Below are positions 1 through 8,892 of a stretch of 64,000 bases of DNA, piece after piece. Every line of letters starts with the position of its first letter. Position 1 is the first letter of the stretch. The DNA comes from Bin5 sp965218625 (GTDB taxonomy: Bacteria > Chloroflexota > Anaerolineae > Caldilineales > Caldilineaceae), in NCBI GenBank assembly GCA_965218625.1, contig CBDCLG010000015.1, forward strand, positions 310,001 through 374,000, written 5' to 3'. A program made the translations under genes and the position numbers. The notes under the pieces are model-generated. The model saw only the letters and a program-made list of their open reading frames with translations. It was not told the DNA's origin and did no database searches.

Positions 1-743
1 AGGTTCGAAAGCCTGCGCTGGATTTCGCCGAAGAGCGGCTGGGTGATGGCGCCGAAGATCATGAATAGCACCAATGCCAGCGGCAGTACCGGCACAATCA
101 CCAGGGTAAGCGACCAGTTGGTGAAGACGAGCACCGCCAGCGAACCGATCAGCAGGACGATCGCCTGCACCGCCAGCAGCAGCCCCTGGCCGATAAACAT
201 TCTCAGCTTTTCCACGTCATCGGTTGCCCGGATCATCAGCTGCCCGGTGCGGTTGCGGTCGTGGTAGCTGAAGGAGAGCCGCTGGATCTTCTCAAACAGC
301 TCGTTGCGGAAATCGAAGGCGACATCCTGGCTCACCTTCTGCGCCAGGAAGGCCTGGGCGAAGGCAAAAAGCCCGCGCGCCACCGAAAAAACGACGATAA
401 ATAGCATCGCCCAGTAGATCGGCTCTTCGACGCCGAAAGCCCGCTCGGTCAGCTCTTCGAGCGAATAGGGCAGCGACTCGAGCGCGGCGGCTTGGGCCGC
501 TTTCGAGAGCGCCAGGATCTGCCGCGCGAACACGCTCTCGGTTACGGCATCGAGGACGTTCTGCACCAGCTGAGGAACGACAAGCTGCGCGCCGATGCTG
601 ATGAACAGCGAGGCATAGGCCAATGTTGTCGTTCTCTTGTAGCGGCGTAGATAGCCGATTGCCCGGCCCAGGTCCTTCATACTGCCGCCGCGTCCGGGCG
701 GGGCGCCGCGGCCCGGTCTGCCATATGAATTGCGTTGGTTCAC
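1..743 (-). CDS. ABC exporter, transmembrane domain (partial, cut by window edge)
   Basis: N-terminal 247 codons of a fused permease/ATPase exporter; the nucleotide-binding domain lies beyond the left edge. The reverse strand gives a Gly/Pro/Arg-rich leader, then KDLGRAIGYLRRYK, several hydrophobic helices, and exporter-type coupling-helix motifs (LSFSYHDRNRTGQLMIRATD) typical of type IV ABC exporter half-molecules. I chose the GTG at 743 because AAGGAG sits six bases upstream; an in-frame ATG at 680 is the alternative and would remove the Gly/Pro leader. A MarR-type regulator lies just upstream on the same strand, a frequent arrangement for drug or lipid exporters. The substrate cannot be told from sequence. 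Confidence 0.85.
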   Translation of the reverse strand, partial: MNQRNSYGRPGRGAPPGRGGSMKDLGRAIGYLRRYKRTTTLAYASLFISIGAQLVVPQLVQNVLDAVTESVFARQILALSKAAQAAALESLPYSLEELTERAFGVEEPIYWAMLFIVVFSVARGLFAFAQAFLAQKVSQDVAFDFRNELFEKIQRLSFSYHDRNRTGQLMIRATDDVEKLRMFIGQGLLLAVQAIVLLIGSLAVLVFTNWSLTLVIVPVLPLALVLFMIFGAITQPLFGEIQRRLSN

Positions 744-850
744 ATGCCACTCCTTGGAGAGTCGAAATCAGTGCCCTGCAAATCGCCGCGCGTCACCCCG
801 GGCTCGGTACGGGCGACGCGTGTCATTTGCGGGCATTTTCGCGGCTGCCA

Positions 851-1396
851 TTACGATGCCGCGGCGTCTTCTCGCTTCCGTTGCAGCGATTCAAGCAGCT
901 TGCTCAACAGTCCTTGCAACATTTCGCTCTCCTCCGTCGAAAGCTGAGCGACGAGTTCGTTGAGAAACTCAAAGTGCAGGGGCGTTGACGCGCGGATCAG
1001 GCTCCTGCTCTCGTCGGTCAGACCGATGCGAAACGCTCTCAAATCGTTCGGGTCCAGCTGCCGCTCGATCAGCCGCCCCTCCTCAAGCGCCCGCAGGTGA
1101 GCGCTGATCGTGTTCTTGCTCAAACATTGGCTGTGGGCCAGCTCGGTGGGAGAAAGCGTGGGTTCCTCGTAGCGCTCTGCCAGATAGAGACGGATCAGGA
1201 TGCGCCATTGGGCGAGCGAGATCTCTTCATCCCGCATGCGTTCCCCCAGGACGCGATCATAGGCGCCAGCACACATCTTGACCAACCGCAGAATCTCCAT
1301 GCCGTCGACATGAGACACACCGGACTCGGTCAGGAGTTGACAGAATCCAGTTTGCCAATGTTGCCGAGAACGGAGGGGCGCGCTGATTTTTGTCAT
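851..1396 (-). CDS. MarR-family transcriptional regulator
   Basis: 181-residue winged-helix regulator. The middle shows the MarR pattern: helices with LAQWRILIRLYLAE, the recognition segment LSPTELAHSQCLSKNTISAH, and the wing GRLIERQLDPNDLRAFRIGL with the conserved D-x-R, followed by a C-terminal dimerisation helix. Start taken at ATG 1396; an in-frame TTG at 1453 would add 19 residues that look non-family, and a 14-base palindrome covers that TTG. The gene is transcribed toward the ABC exporter (107-base gap) and diverges from fabF-fabH, so it could repress itself and the exporter, or fatty-acid genes as FabT (a MarR protein) does in streptococci. The ligand is unknown. Confidence 0.88.
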   Translation of the reverse strand: MTKISAPLRSRQHWQTGFCQLLTESGVSHVDGMEILRLVKMCAGAYDRVLGERMRDEEISLAQWRILIRLYLAERYEEPTLSPTELAHSQCLSKNTISAHLRALEEGRLIERQLDPNDLRAFRIGLTDESRSLIRASTPLHFEFLNELVAQLSTEESEMLQGLLSKLLESLQRKREDAAAS

Positions 1397-1450
1397 GAGC
1401 GGAATTGTACGGCATCGAACTACATTGTGCCAAGGAAAGTACAGACCTCT

Positions 1451-1464
1451 CAACGTAACCGTTG
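1451..1464. promoter_or_regulatory. Inverted repeat, candidate MarR operator
   Basis: CAACG-TAAC-CGTTG is a perfect 5-4-5 inverted repeat in the space between the divergent MarR gene and fabF. It overlaps the -35 box proposed for fabF and lies about 55 bases upstream of the MarR start, where a MarR dimer could block both directions. Assignment as operator is inference from position and symmetry. Confidence 0.4.
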
Positions 1465-1489
1465 GTCGAAAACTGTGTTATAGTAGTAT
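1462..1489 (+). promoter_or_regulatory. Candidate promoter of fabF-fabH
   Basis: TTGGTC (1462-1467), a 16-base spacer, then TAGTAT (1484-1489) resemble sigma-70 boxes with one weak hexamer each. The -35 box overlaps the CAACG/CGTTG palindrome. The leader to the fabF start would be about 150 bases. Confidence 0.35.
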
Positions 1490-1644
1490 GAATAAGCATT
1501 CACCAATTTTGCGATATATAGAAGGCAGACGACGAGGGCGCGTCGAGGCGCCATCAACGGAGATGGGCGGACGCGGACCGGCATTGGTGGCTGCGCGCGC
1601 AGCGAACGCCGCAGAACTGGCCGGCCCGCATGGGAAAGACAAAC

Positions 1645-2922
1645 ATGAATAGCAGAAATGGCCAGCCACGGCGGGTTGTCATTACCGGAATCGGCGCGGT
1701 GACACCCTTGGGCCTGACGGTCGCTGAGACGTGGGATGCCCTGCTTGCAGGCCAGTCGGGCATCGACACGGTGACGAAGTTCGACACCAGCCAGCTGAAT
1801 ACACGCTTCGCCGGAGAGCTGAAGGGTTTCGAGGCGAAGAATTACATGGACCGCAAGGAGGCGCGGCGGCTTGACCCGTATATTCATTATGCCCTCGTGG
1901 CGACCGAGCAGGCGATGGCGGACAGTGAACTTGACCTGGAAAAGGAGATACCTACCGACATCGGCGTGCTGATCGCCAGCGGCACTGGCGGCCTCACCTC
2001 GCTTATCGACAATCTAAGGTTGACCGATAAGCGCGGCCTGCGCAAAGTCAGCCCGTTTCTGATTCCGAATATGCTGGTAGACAGCGCGGCCGGCAAGATC
2101 GCGATTCTCTACGATCTGCGCGGCCCCAACTTTTCGGTGGTCAACGCCTGTGCCAGCGGAACGGCAGCAACGGGCGAGGCCTTCGAACTTATCCGCCGGG
2201 GCGATGCGCAGGTAATGGTTACCGGCGGAGCAGAGGCGGCGCTGCTGCCGATCATCATGGCCGGTTTCGACGTGATGGGCGCGATGAGCCAGCGCAATGA
2301 CGACCCGGCCGCGGCCTGCCGCCCGTTCGACAGCGACCGCGACGGTTTCGTGATGAGCGAAGGCAGCGCCATTCTTATCCTGGAGCTTCTTGAACACGCG
2401 CTCGCACGCGGCGCACGTATCTACGCCGAGGTGATCGGCTACGGCAACAGCGCGGACGCCTACCACATGGCCGCACCCCATTTCAACGGCCGGGGGGCTG
2501 AAGATGCGATGAACATGGCGCTGCGCAAGGCCGAGTACTACGGGGTGAAGCGCGCGGATGTGGACTACATCAACGCACATGGGACGAGCACGGAGCTTAA
2601 CGATCCGGGCGAAACCAAAGCGATCAAGCGAACGTTGGGAGAACATGCCTACAACGTAAATGTCAGCAGCACGAAGTCAATGCTGGGGCATCTGCTGGGC
2701 GCGGCCGGCGCGATCGAGGCGATCGTTTGCCTCAAGGCGATCGACGAAGGCGTTATTCCGCCAACCATCAATCTGGACGACCCCGATCCTTCCTGTGATC
2801 TGAACTATACGCCGTTACGGTCTGTGCGGAGAGATGTCGCAGTCGCAATGAGCAACAGTTTTGGCTTTGGCGGCCACAACTCGTGTCTGATGCTGCGGCG
2901 GTTCGAGGAGAATGGGTCATGA
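1645..2922 (+). CDS. fabF: 3-oxoacyl-[acyl-carrier-protein] synthase II
   Basis: 425-residue condensing enzyme that elongates acyl-ACP with malonyl-ACP in cytosolic type II fatty-acid synthesis. The thiolase fold is complete: RRVVITGIGAVTPLG at the N-terminus, nucleophile Cys169 in VNACASGTAA, and the two catalytic histidines His312 (NAHGTST) and His349 (KSMLGHLLGAAG), ending in SNSFGFGGHNS. Length matches FabF. I chose ATG 1645, with GGGAAAG a few bases upstream, over an in-frame ATG at 1630 that would add five residues. The stop overlaps the fabH start by four bases (ATGA), so the two are translationally coupled. No acyl carrier protein or fabD is adjacent. Confidence 0.95.
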   Translation: MNSRNGQPRRVVITGIGAVTPLGLTVAETWDALLAGQSGIDTVTKFDTSQLNTRFAGELKGFEAKNYMDRKEARRLDPYIHYALVATEQAMADSELDLEKEIPTDIGVLIASGTGGLTSLIDNLRLTDKRGLRKVSPFLIPNMLVDSAAGKIAILYDLRGPNFSVVNACASGTAATGEAFELIRRGDAQVMVTGGAEAALLPIIMAGFDVMGAMSQRNDDPAAACRPFDSDRDGFVMSEGSAILILELLEHALARGARIYAEVIGYGNSADAYHMAAPHFNGRGAEDAMNMALRKAEYYGVKRADVDYINAHGTSTELNDPGETKAIKRTLGEHAYNVNVSSTKSMLGHLLGAAGAIEAIVCLKAIDEGVIPPTINLDDPDPSCDLNYTPLRSVRRDVAVAMSNSFGFGGHNSCLMLRRFEENGS

Positions 2923-4229
2923 CAGCGCAAGCTCACGAAGACCACGAGGCCGGAAGCGAATACGCGGCGGAGAGTCCCAACGGCACGGAGCGATCCATTG
3001 CCAACGGGCGCTATCCGGCGGAGCAGGCGCCGCAGCCGGTCGCGAACAGGGTGCAACCGCCCTGTTATGCGCAGATCATCGGTTGGGGCTACGAAGTTCC
3101 GGAACGGGTTGTCACGAACCATGATCTGGAACGGATCGTCGATACGCAGGACGAGTGGATCCGCACGCGCACAGGCATCGAGGAACGGCGGGTAGTCGCC
3201 GAGCCCCTGGAGACTACGGCATCGCTGGGTACGCAGGCGGCTCGCAAGGCGCTGGAGGTAGCTGACCTGCATCCGGCCAAAGTGGACCTGATCATCTGCG
3301 CCACGAGTTCGCCCGAGCACCTTTTTCCTTCCACCGCGAGCATCATTCAGGACAATTTGGGCGTTACGAACGCGGGCGCGTTTGATCTGAGCGCGGCCTG
3401 CTCCGGTTTCGTATACGCATTGAGTGTGGCGCGCGGGCAGATCATGGCCGGGGACGCCGAATACGTACTTGTAATCGGTTCAGAGACGCTGAGCCGGATG
3501 GTAGACTGGACGGACCGCACAACGTGCGTTCTGTTCGGAGACGGCGCGGGCGCGGTGCTTCTGGCGGCAAGCGATGTGCCCGGCGGCGTCACGGCAACCG
3601 TGCTGGGCAGCGACGGCTCAGGCGCGGAGTTGCTGACGATTCCATCGGGCGGCAGCGCGGCGCCGGCCAGCCTGGAGACAGTCAGCAACGGCTCGCATTA
3701 CATCAGGATGGACGGGAGGGCGGTCTTTCGCTTCGCGACCCGCATCATGGCCGAAGCGACCCGGCAGGTATTGGACAAGGCCGGCGTTCCGGTAGGCGAA
3801 GTCGATCTGGTCGTCCCGCATCAGGCGAATAAGCGTATCATCCAGCACAGCGTTTTGCGGCAGCTGAAGATCCCTGAAGACAAGGTCTACGTGAATGTCC
3901 ACAAGTACGGCAATACCAGCTCGGCCAGCATTCCGATCGCGCTCTGCGAAGCGATCGACGAGGGCAAAGTGGCGCCGGGCGACAATCTCGTGTTCGTCGG
4001 ATTTGGCGCCGGTCTGACGTGGGGCGCGTGCTCGGTCAAGTGGAGCGTGCCGATTGAAAAGCCGGAAACGAGCTGGTGGCATACCACACAGCGACAGGCG
4101 GCCTACCAGGCGGCCGCGGCGCGTTCAATGTGGAAACGGGCCATTCGCCGTCTCTACAGCCAGGTTGAGCCGCGTGCGATGACGCGACGCCCGGTGCGCA
4201 AACCGGATCCTGAACAGCCGACGCCCTGA
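2919..4229 (+). CDS. fabH: 3-oxoacyl-[acyl-carrier-protein] synthase III, extended at both ends
   Basis: 436 residues against about 320 for typical FabH, the enzyme that starts fatty-acid synthesis by condensing acyl-CoA with malonyl-ACP. The catalytic triad is intact: Cys161 (LSAACSGFVYA), His301 (VVPHQANKRII) and Asn332 (YGNTSSASIP). The first ~48 residues are a polar, low-complexity extension before YAQIIGWGYEVPERVV, and about 60 basic, Trp/Arg-containing residues follow the normal end near GLTWGACSVKW. Start at ATG 2919 inside the fabF stop (ATGA overlap) with GAGGAG upstream. The tails could mediate membrane or partner contact, but this is not shown. Confidence 0.93.
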   Translation: MTAQAHEDHEAGSEYAAESPNGTERSIANGRYPAEQAPQPVANRVQPPCYAQIIGWGYEVPERVVTNHDLERIVDTQDEWIRTRTGIEERRVVAEPLETTASLGTQAARKALEVADLHPAKVDLIICATSSPEHLFPSTASIIQDNLGVTNAGAFDLSAACSGFVYALSVARGQIMAGDAEYVLVIGSETLSRMVDWTDRTTCVLFGDGAGAVLLAASDVPGGVTATVLGSDGSGAELLTIPSGGSAAPASLETVSNGSHYIRMDGRAVFRFATRIMAEATRQVLDKAGVPVGEVDLVVPHQANKRIIQHSVLRQLKIPEDKVYVNVHKYGNTSSASIPIALCEAIDEGKVAPGDNLVFVGFGAGLTWGACSVKWSVPIEKPETSWWHTTQRQAAYQAAAARSMWKRAIRRLYSQVEPRAMTRRPVRKPDPEQPTP

Positions 4230-4460
4230 CACTTCCAGCGTACCATTCTCGATTTCAAGCCCTGACGCAACGCCTTACAGATGAATTTGAGCCGCTCCCA
4301 AGGGCAGCACGCCGCATTCGGCTCCGCTCCGGGGCCGATCGCGACCTATTCCTTCCCCTTCTCCAGCCTCTCTTGTTCCGGGCTGGCCGGGTTGTGTGAA
4401 GGACAGTATGTTACAGCGGCGAGACGCGTACGCACCGGCGCATAGACAAGGAGCACTACG

Positions 4461-5477
4461 ATGATCCAGGCGGCAATCACGGGTGAGCGCCAAGTTTCAT
4501 TTCACGAGATGCCGGATCCAGAAGCAAGTGCGGATTGGGCCGTTGTCAAAGTCCATGCGTCCGCTCTCTGCACCGAGTACAAGTTCTGGCTGACCGGTCA
4601 GGATCTGCCGACAATGGGGCACGAGGGCGTGGGGGAGGTCGTGGCCGTCGCCGAGCGGGGGCCGGTCAAGGTCGGCGACCGCGTGGTGATCCTGCCCCAG
4701 TTCTCGTGCGGACGCTGCCAGCTCTGCATGGGGGGAGACTATATCTACTGTGAAGACGCCTACGACTTCGCCGCGCTGCACGGCTCGCAAGCGGGCGCGG
4801 GCACCTTCGCCCACTACGCGCTCAAACCGGCCTGGCTGCTGCCCAAGCTTCCGGATGACGTGAGCTACGCGCAGGCGACGATGGCGATCGACGGAATCGG
4901 CGCGTCGTTCGGCGGATTGGAGGCGATCGGCGTCAACTCACAGGATACCGTGCTGGTCACCGGTTTGGGACCGGTGGGGTTGGGCGCGGTCGTCAACGCC
5001 CGCTTTCGCAATGCACGCGTGATCGGCGTGGAACCGGCCCCCTGGCGGGCAAACCGGGCGCTGGAGATGGGCGCAGAAGCCGTGCTCGATCCCAACGACC
5101 CGGATCTCTTGCCGCAGATCCGCAGCCTGACCGATGGGCAGGGCGTGGACTGCGCGGTCGACTGTTCGGGGCAGGTCTCGTCGGAGCGGCTCTGCATTGA
5201 CGCGACCCGCCGCCGCGGACGCGTGGCCTTTGTCGGCGAGTGCCGCGAAGAGCTGACGATCACAGTAAGCCCCGACCTGATCAAAAAGGGTTTAACTGTC
5301 GTCGGCTCCTGGCTCTACAACATGGGCGACTACGCCAAAGTAATGAAGGTGATCCGCCAGTCGCCGCTCATTGACCTTTTGATCAGCCATCAACTGCCAA
5401 TGAGCCAGCTCCAGACCGGCTTCGGGCTGCTGTCGCGAGGCGAGGCGGCCAAAATCGTCGTCGACCCCTGGGCGTAG
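4461..5477 (+). CDS. Zinc-dependent alcohol/polyol dehydrogenase (MDR family)
   Basis: 338-residue medium-chain dehydrogenase/reductase expected to oxidise an alcohol or polyol with NAD(P). Catalytic-zinc ligands Cys37 and the His54-Glu55 pair in GHEGVGEV are present. The structural-zinc lobe has four cysteines (Cys83, Cys86, Cys89, Cys97 in CGRCQLCMGGDYIYC). The Rossmann motif is TGLGPVGLGAVV. AAGGAG precedes ATG 4461. Two PhyH-type dioxygenases follow at short intervals (66 and 48 bases), so the three probably form one catabolic operon. The substrate is not readable from sequence; sugar alcohols or aldehyde products of the oxygenases are plausible. Confidence 0.88.
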   Translation: MIQAAITGERQVSFHEMPDPEASADWAVVKVHASALCTEYKFWLTGQDLPTMGHEGVGEVVAVAERGPVKVGDRVVILPQFSCGRCQLCMGGDYIYCEDAYDFAALHGSQAGAGTFAHYALKPAWLLPKLPDDVSYAQATMAIDGIGASFGGLEAIGVNSQDTVLVTGLGPVGLGAVVNARFRNARVIGVEPAPWRANRALEMGAEAVLDPNDPDLLPQIRSLTDGQGVDCAVDCSGQVSSERLCIDATRRRGRVAFVGECREELTITVSPDLIKKGLTVVGSWLYNMGDYAKVMKVIRQSPLIDLLISHQLPMSQLQTGFGLLSRGEAAKIVVDPWA

Positions 5478-5543
5478 AGATTGCCGGAGCGCCCGTTGGA
5501 CTGTCAATTGCCTGCGATTGAGCGAAAGGGAGTATAGAAAAAG

Positions 5544-6470
5544 ATGAATCTCTCAATTCAGCCCAAATATCGGGGCGGCAAGATCGATACATCGCAGACC
5601 GCGTTCGGCGAATTGCGCCGCTCCGGCGACGCCATATCGGACATCAAGGAGTTGCGCTGGCGCTTCGAGCGGGATGGCTACCTCCTTTTGCCCGGCCTGC
5701 TGGACCGCGAACAGGTCCTGGAAGCCCGGCTCGGGATGCTGAGAAAACTGGATAGCGCCGGCTGCCTGGACCCCGACCATCCGCTGGAGGCCGGGGTGGC
5801 GAACGCCAACTTCGAGAATTCGTTCATGACAGAGCTGGCCCAGGACAACGCGCCGCTGATGAAGGTGCTGTATGACGGTCCGATGATTGCCTTTTATGAG
5901 CAGTTCCTGGGCGGGGAGGTGCGTCATTTCGACTTTACCTGGTGCCGCTCCAAGCCGCCCGGCGATGACACGGCAACGCCGCCCCACTACGATATCGTCT
6001 TCATGGGACGCGGCACGCAGCGCCTGTATACGAGCTGGACGCCGCTGGGCGACATCCCGGTCGAGATGGGCGGCCTGATGGTGCTGGAAAACTCGCACCG
6101 TCTTGAAGAGGTGAAGGCCGATTACGGGACGCTGGACGTTGACGCATACTGCACCAACTATCCCGACGCCGCCGAGATCGAGTCCGGCGAGAAGCTATGG
6201 CAGCATCCCACCGGCGGGGCCTATTCGCTGGACCCCATCGCCGCACGCGCCGAACTGGGCCTTCGCTGGCTGACGGCCGACTATGCGATGGGCGATCTGC
6301 TCATCTTCAGCATGTACACGATGCACGCCAGTATGGACAATCAGACCGACCGAATCCGCCTTTCCACCGACACGCGCTACCAGCTGGCCTCGGAGCCGGT
6401 GGACGAACGCTGGATTGGCGAGAACCCGATCGCGCACGGCCTGGAGTCGAAGCGGGGCATGATCTGCTGA
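5544..6470 (+). CDS. Phytanoyl-CoA dioxygenase (PhyH) family protein 1
   Basis: 308-residue Fe(II)/2-oxoglutarate oxygenase of the PhyH superfamily. The facial triad reads His148-x-Asp150 (PPHYDIVF) and distal His261 (MYTMHASMD); Arg272 in DRIRLSTDTRYQ is placed to bind 2-oxoglutarate. The N-terminal FERDGYLLLPGLLD is the usual PhyH entry motif. It sits in a probable operon between the MDR dehydrogenase and a second PhyH protein. Family members hydroxylate very diverse small molecules, so the substrate is open. This is one of four PhyH paralogues in the window and is divergent from those at 28.5 and 55.6 kb. Confidence 0.88.
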   Translation: MNLSIQPKYRGGKIDTSQTAFGELRRSGDAISDIKELRWRFERDGYLLLPGLLDREQVLEARLGMLRKLDSAGCLDPDHPLEAGVANANFENSFMTELAQDNAPLMKVLYDGPMIAFYEQFLGGEVRHFDFTWCRSKPPGDDTATPPHYDIVFMGRGTQRLYTSWTPLGDIPVEMGGLMVLENSHRLEEVKADYGTLDVDAYCTNYPDAAEIESGEKLWQHPTGGAYSLDPIAARAELGLRWLTADYAMGDLLIFSMYTMHASMDNQTDRIRLSTDTRYQLASEPVDERWIGENPIAHGLESKRGMIC

Positions 6471-6518
6471 CGCGGCGGCCTGCACTGGATTTCGCACGAC
6501 AAAAGGGAAGATGACCGA

Positions 6519-7289
6519 ATGCCGTCACTGCAACAGGCGTTTTGGGAGATGGACGTATACGGCTTCACACTGTTGGAGGGCGTGCTGAGCGCCGCAGAGG
6601 TGAAAACGCTGCGCGCCTCGCTGGCGGAGTGGGCAGAGAGATTGGGCACGGTGCAACGATTCAGGGGACAGGCCGGCCATGTGAGCAATCTGCCCGCGCT
6701 CGACCCTCGCTACCACCCGCTGATTGACCACCCGCGCACACTGCCGGTGATCGAGCATGTGCTGGGCGAAGAGATCATTCTGGGCAGCCTCAACGCGCGC
6801 ATCGTCCGCCCGGGTGATCCGGAACAGGGCCTGCACAGTGACATCCGCGGCGACCTGCTGAATATGGGGTCGCCGGTGATGGTCAACACGGTCTGGCTTT
6901 TGGACGACTTCACTCTCGAAAACGGCGCCACTCGAATCGTACCCGGCTCGCACAAGAGCGGCATGGCCGGACCGCCGGAGGGCATGGATGTGAAGCACAT
7001 CTTCCAGCTGGTTGCGGAAGCGGGCAGCGTGCTCGTCTTCAACGGCCAGTGCTGGCATGGCGGCGGGGCAAACCAGACGCAGTCCGACCGCCATGCGCTA
7101 TTCGGCCACTACCGCAAAAGCGCACTGATCTTCCAGGTCGATCCCCACGACGGCTTTGAGGAGAGCTGGCTGGAAGAGCTGAATCCCCGTCAGCGGGCCT
7201 TGCTGCGCATGGATAACGGTCTCGCCGCGCCCCACGCAGCCGACAGCCACCTGCGCGTCTCATTCTCTCGCGGCAAGAAGATGGACTGA
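6519..7289 (+). CDS. Phytanoyl-CoA dioxygenase (PhyH) family protein 2
   Basis: 256-residue PhyH-type Fe(II)/2-oxoglutarate oxygenase. Iron ligands His106-x-Asp108 (QGLHSDIRGD) and His180 (NGQCWHGGGANQT) are present, with Arg191 (SDRHALFGHY) as the likely 2-oxoglutarate ligand. The stretch ENGATRIVPGSHKSG is characteristic of the family. It follows PhyH 1 by 48 bases on the same strand and ends opposite rhaB. Shorter than its neighbour and only distantly similar, so a separate substrate is likely rather than a recent duplicate. Confidence 0.88.
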   Translation: MPSLQQAFWEMDVYGFTLLEGVLSAAEVKTLRASLAEWAERLGTVQRFRGQAGHVSNLPALDPRYHPLIDHPRTLPVIEHVLGEEIILGSLNARIVRPGDPEQGLHSDIRGDLLNMGSPVMVNTVWLLDDFTLENGATRIVPGSHKSGMAGPPEGMDVKHIFQLVAEAGSVLVFNGQCWHGGGANQTQSDRHALFGHYRKSALIFQVDPHDGFEESWLEELNPRQRALLRMDNGLAAPHAADSHLRVSFSRGKKMD

Positions 7290-7363
7290 CGCGGCCGGAT
7301 TTGTAGATTGCAGGTTGCGCGCAGGAAAAGGGTGGCTTGCCTGTGGATTGGCGAGGGCGGCTC

Positions 7364-7407
7364 CATCTCTTTTGCGTGCATTGCACTTATGCCGGGAGAA
7401 AGAGATG
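7364..7407. terminator. Inverted repeat between converging genes
   Basis: CATCTCTTT (7364-7372) and AAAGAGATG (7399-7407) are perfect 9-base arms around a loop that itself holds GTGCA-T-TGCAC. It lies between the second PhyH gene and the end of rhaB, where a bidirectional terminator would be expected. No clear T-run, so this is a moderate call. Confidence 0.35.
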
Positions 7408-7408
7408 C

Positions 7409-8851
7409 TTATGTGGGCGATGGCATCTTGACGTCCTGCCACGCGCTCTGATCCCCAGGCTCGAAGCGCTCCAACGCCCCAATCTCTGAGACCAGCTGAC
7501 GACCTTCCTCAAGGTCGGCCAACTCGCCCAGGCTAATCAACTGCACCAGCGCGTTGCCGAGCACCGTCGCTTCGCTGGGACCGGCCAGCACCGGGATGCC
7601 GGTGGCGTCTGCGGTGAGTTGGTTGAGCAGCCGGTTGCGCGAGCCGCCCCCAACCACGTGAATTACCTCGATCGCGCGCCCGGTCAGCGTCCGCAGCCCA
7701 AACAGTTCATCCCGGTAGGCCAGGGCCAGGCTCTCGAATACGCAACGGGCAATGGCCGCGTCGCCCTGCGGGCGCGGCTGACCGCTCTGCGCGCAAAACT
7801 CCAGAATGTGTGCGGGATGGTCGCCGGGGGGCAGGAAGCGGGCATCGTCGGGATCGACGAAGGAGCGGAACGGTTCGGCTGATTCAGCCAGCGAAACCAG
7901 CTCGGGGTAGGAGTATGCGCGCCCCGCGCGCTCCCAAGTCGAACGACATTGCTGCAACAGCCACAGGCCCATCACGTTTTTGAGCAGGCGGAAGGTGCCG
8001 TAGGCGCCGCCTTCGTTGGTGGCGTTGACAGCCAGCGCGGCTTCGTTGACCACCGGCTGGTCCACTTCGAGGCCGACGAGGCTCCAGGTGCCGCTGCTGA
8101 TGAAGGCGAAGTTCTCCGTTTGCGCGGGGACGCCGGCGACTGCGCTGCCGGTGTCGTGGCAAGCAGGTGCAATGACGGGGATGCCGTCGAAGCTCCCAAG
8201 ACGCGTGCCCGGCTGTACCACTTCCGGGAAGATTTGGACCGGAATGCCGAGCGCCTCCAGCATTCCGCCAGCCCAGGAGCGGGTGAAGGGATTGAGCATC
8301 TGCGTCGTCGTGGCGATACTGAATTCACAAACCTGCACGCCGCTCAGCCAGTAGTTGAGCAGGTCCGGCACCGTCAGGAAGCGCGACGCGATCTGCAACT
8401 GGGGCGAGCCGCTCTCCACCAGACTCATCATCTGGAAGAGTGTATTGATCGCCATGAGCTGGATCCCGGTCTGCGCGTATACCTCCGCCCTGGGAACACG
8501 TGCGAAGACCGCCTCCAGCATCCCTTCGGTACGGCTGTCGCGATAACAGACCGGGTTGCCGATGAGATCACCGTTGCGATCGAGCAGACCGAAATCGACG
8601 CCCCAGGTGTCGAGCGCCATGCTCGCCGGCGGCGCGGCTGCCTGTGCCCTGCTGCGCGCGATGCCCGTCTGTACCTCGCGCCAGAGGTGGAGAATATCCC
8701 AGTGCAGCGTACCGTTAACCGCCACCGCATGGTTGGGGAAGCGATGCGCCTCCTCCAGTTCCAGGCCGGAACCGTCGAAATGCACCGCCATCACGCGGCC
8801 GGACTCTGCGCCGACATCGATCGCAAGAACTGTGGCGCGTTGTTTCGTCAT
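7409..8851 (-). CDS. rhaB: Rhamnulokinase
   Basis: 480-residue FGGY-family sugar kinase that phosphorylates L-rhamnulose to L-rhamnulose-1-phosphate. The N-terminal phosphate loop is VLAIDVGAESGRVM. The substrate lobe has LDTWGVDFGLLDRNG and the family stretch CHDTGSAVAGVPA. The C-terminal adenosine motif is VVGGGSRNRLLNQLTAD. Start at ATG 8851 with AGGA about six bases upstream; the open frame extends further but without coding character. It lies 41 bases downstream of rhaA on the same strand, which supports an L-rhamnose operon. No aldolase or rhamnose transporter gene is adjacent in this window. Confidence 0.93.
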   Translation of the reverse strand: MTKQRATVLAIDVGAESGRVMAVHFDGSGLELEEAHRFPNHAVAVNGTLHWDILHLWREVQTGIARSRAQAAAPPASMALDTWGVDFGLLDRNGDLIGNPVCYRDSRTEGMLEAVFARVPRAEVYAQTGIQLMAINTLFQMMSLVESGSPQLQIASRFLTVPDLLNYWLSGVQVCEFSIATTTQMLNPFTRSWAGGMLEALGIPVQIFPEVVQPGTRLGSFDGIPVIAPACHDTGSAVAGVPAQTENFAFISSGTWSLVGLEVDQPVVNEAALAVNATNEGGAYGTFRLLKNVMGLWLLQQCRSTWERAGRAYSYPELVSLAESAEPFRSFVDPDDARFLPPGDHPAHILEFCAQSGQPRPQGDAAIARCVFESLALAYRDELFGLRTLTGRAIEVIHVVGGGSRNRLLNQLTADATGIPVLAGPSEATVLGNALVQLISLGELADLEEGRQLVSEIGALERFEPGDQSAWQDVKMPSPT

Positions 8852-8892
8852 GGAGTGTCCTGTTGGTTGCCATACGGGCGGGGAAAATGCGA

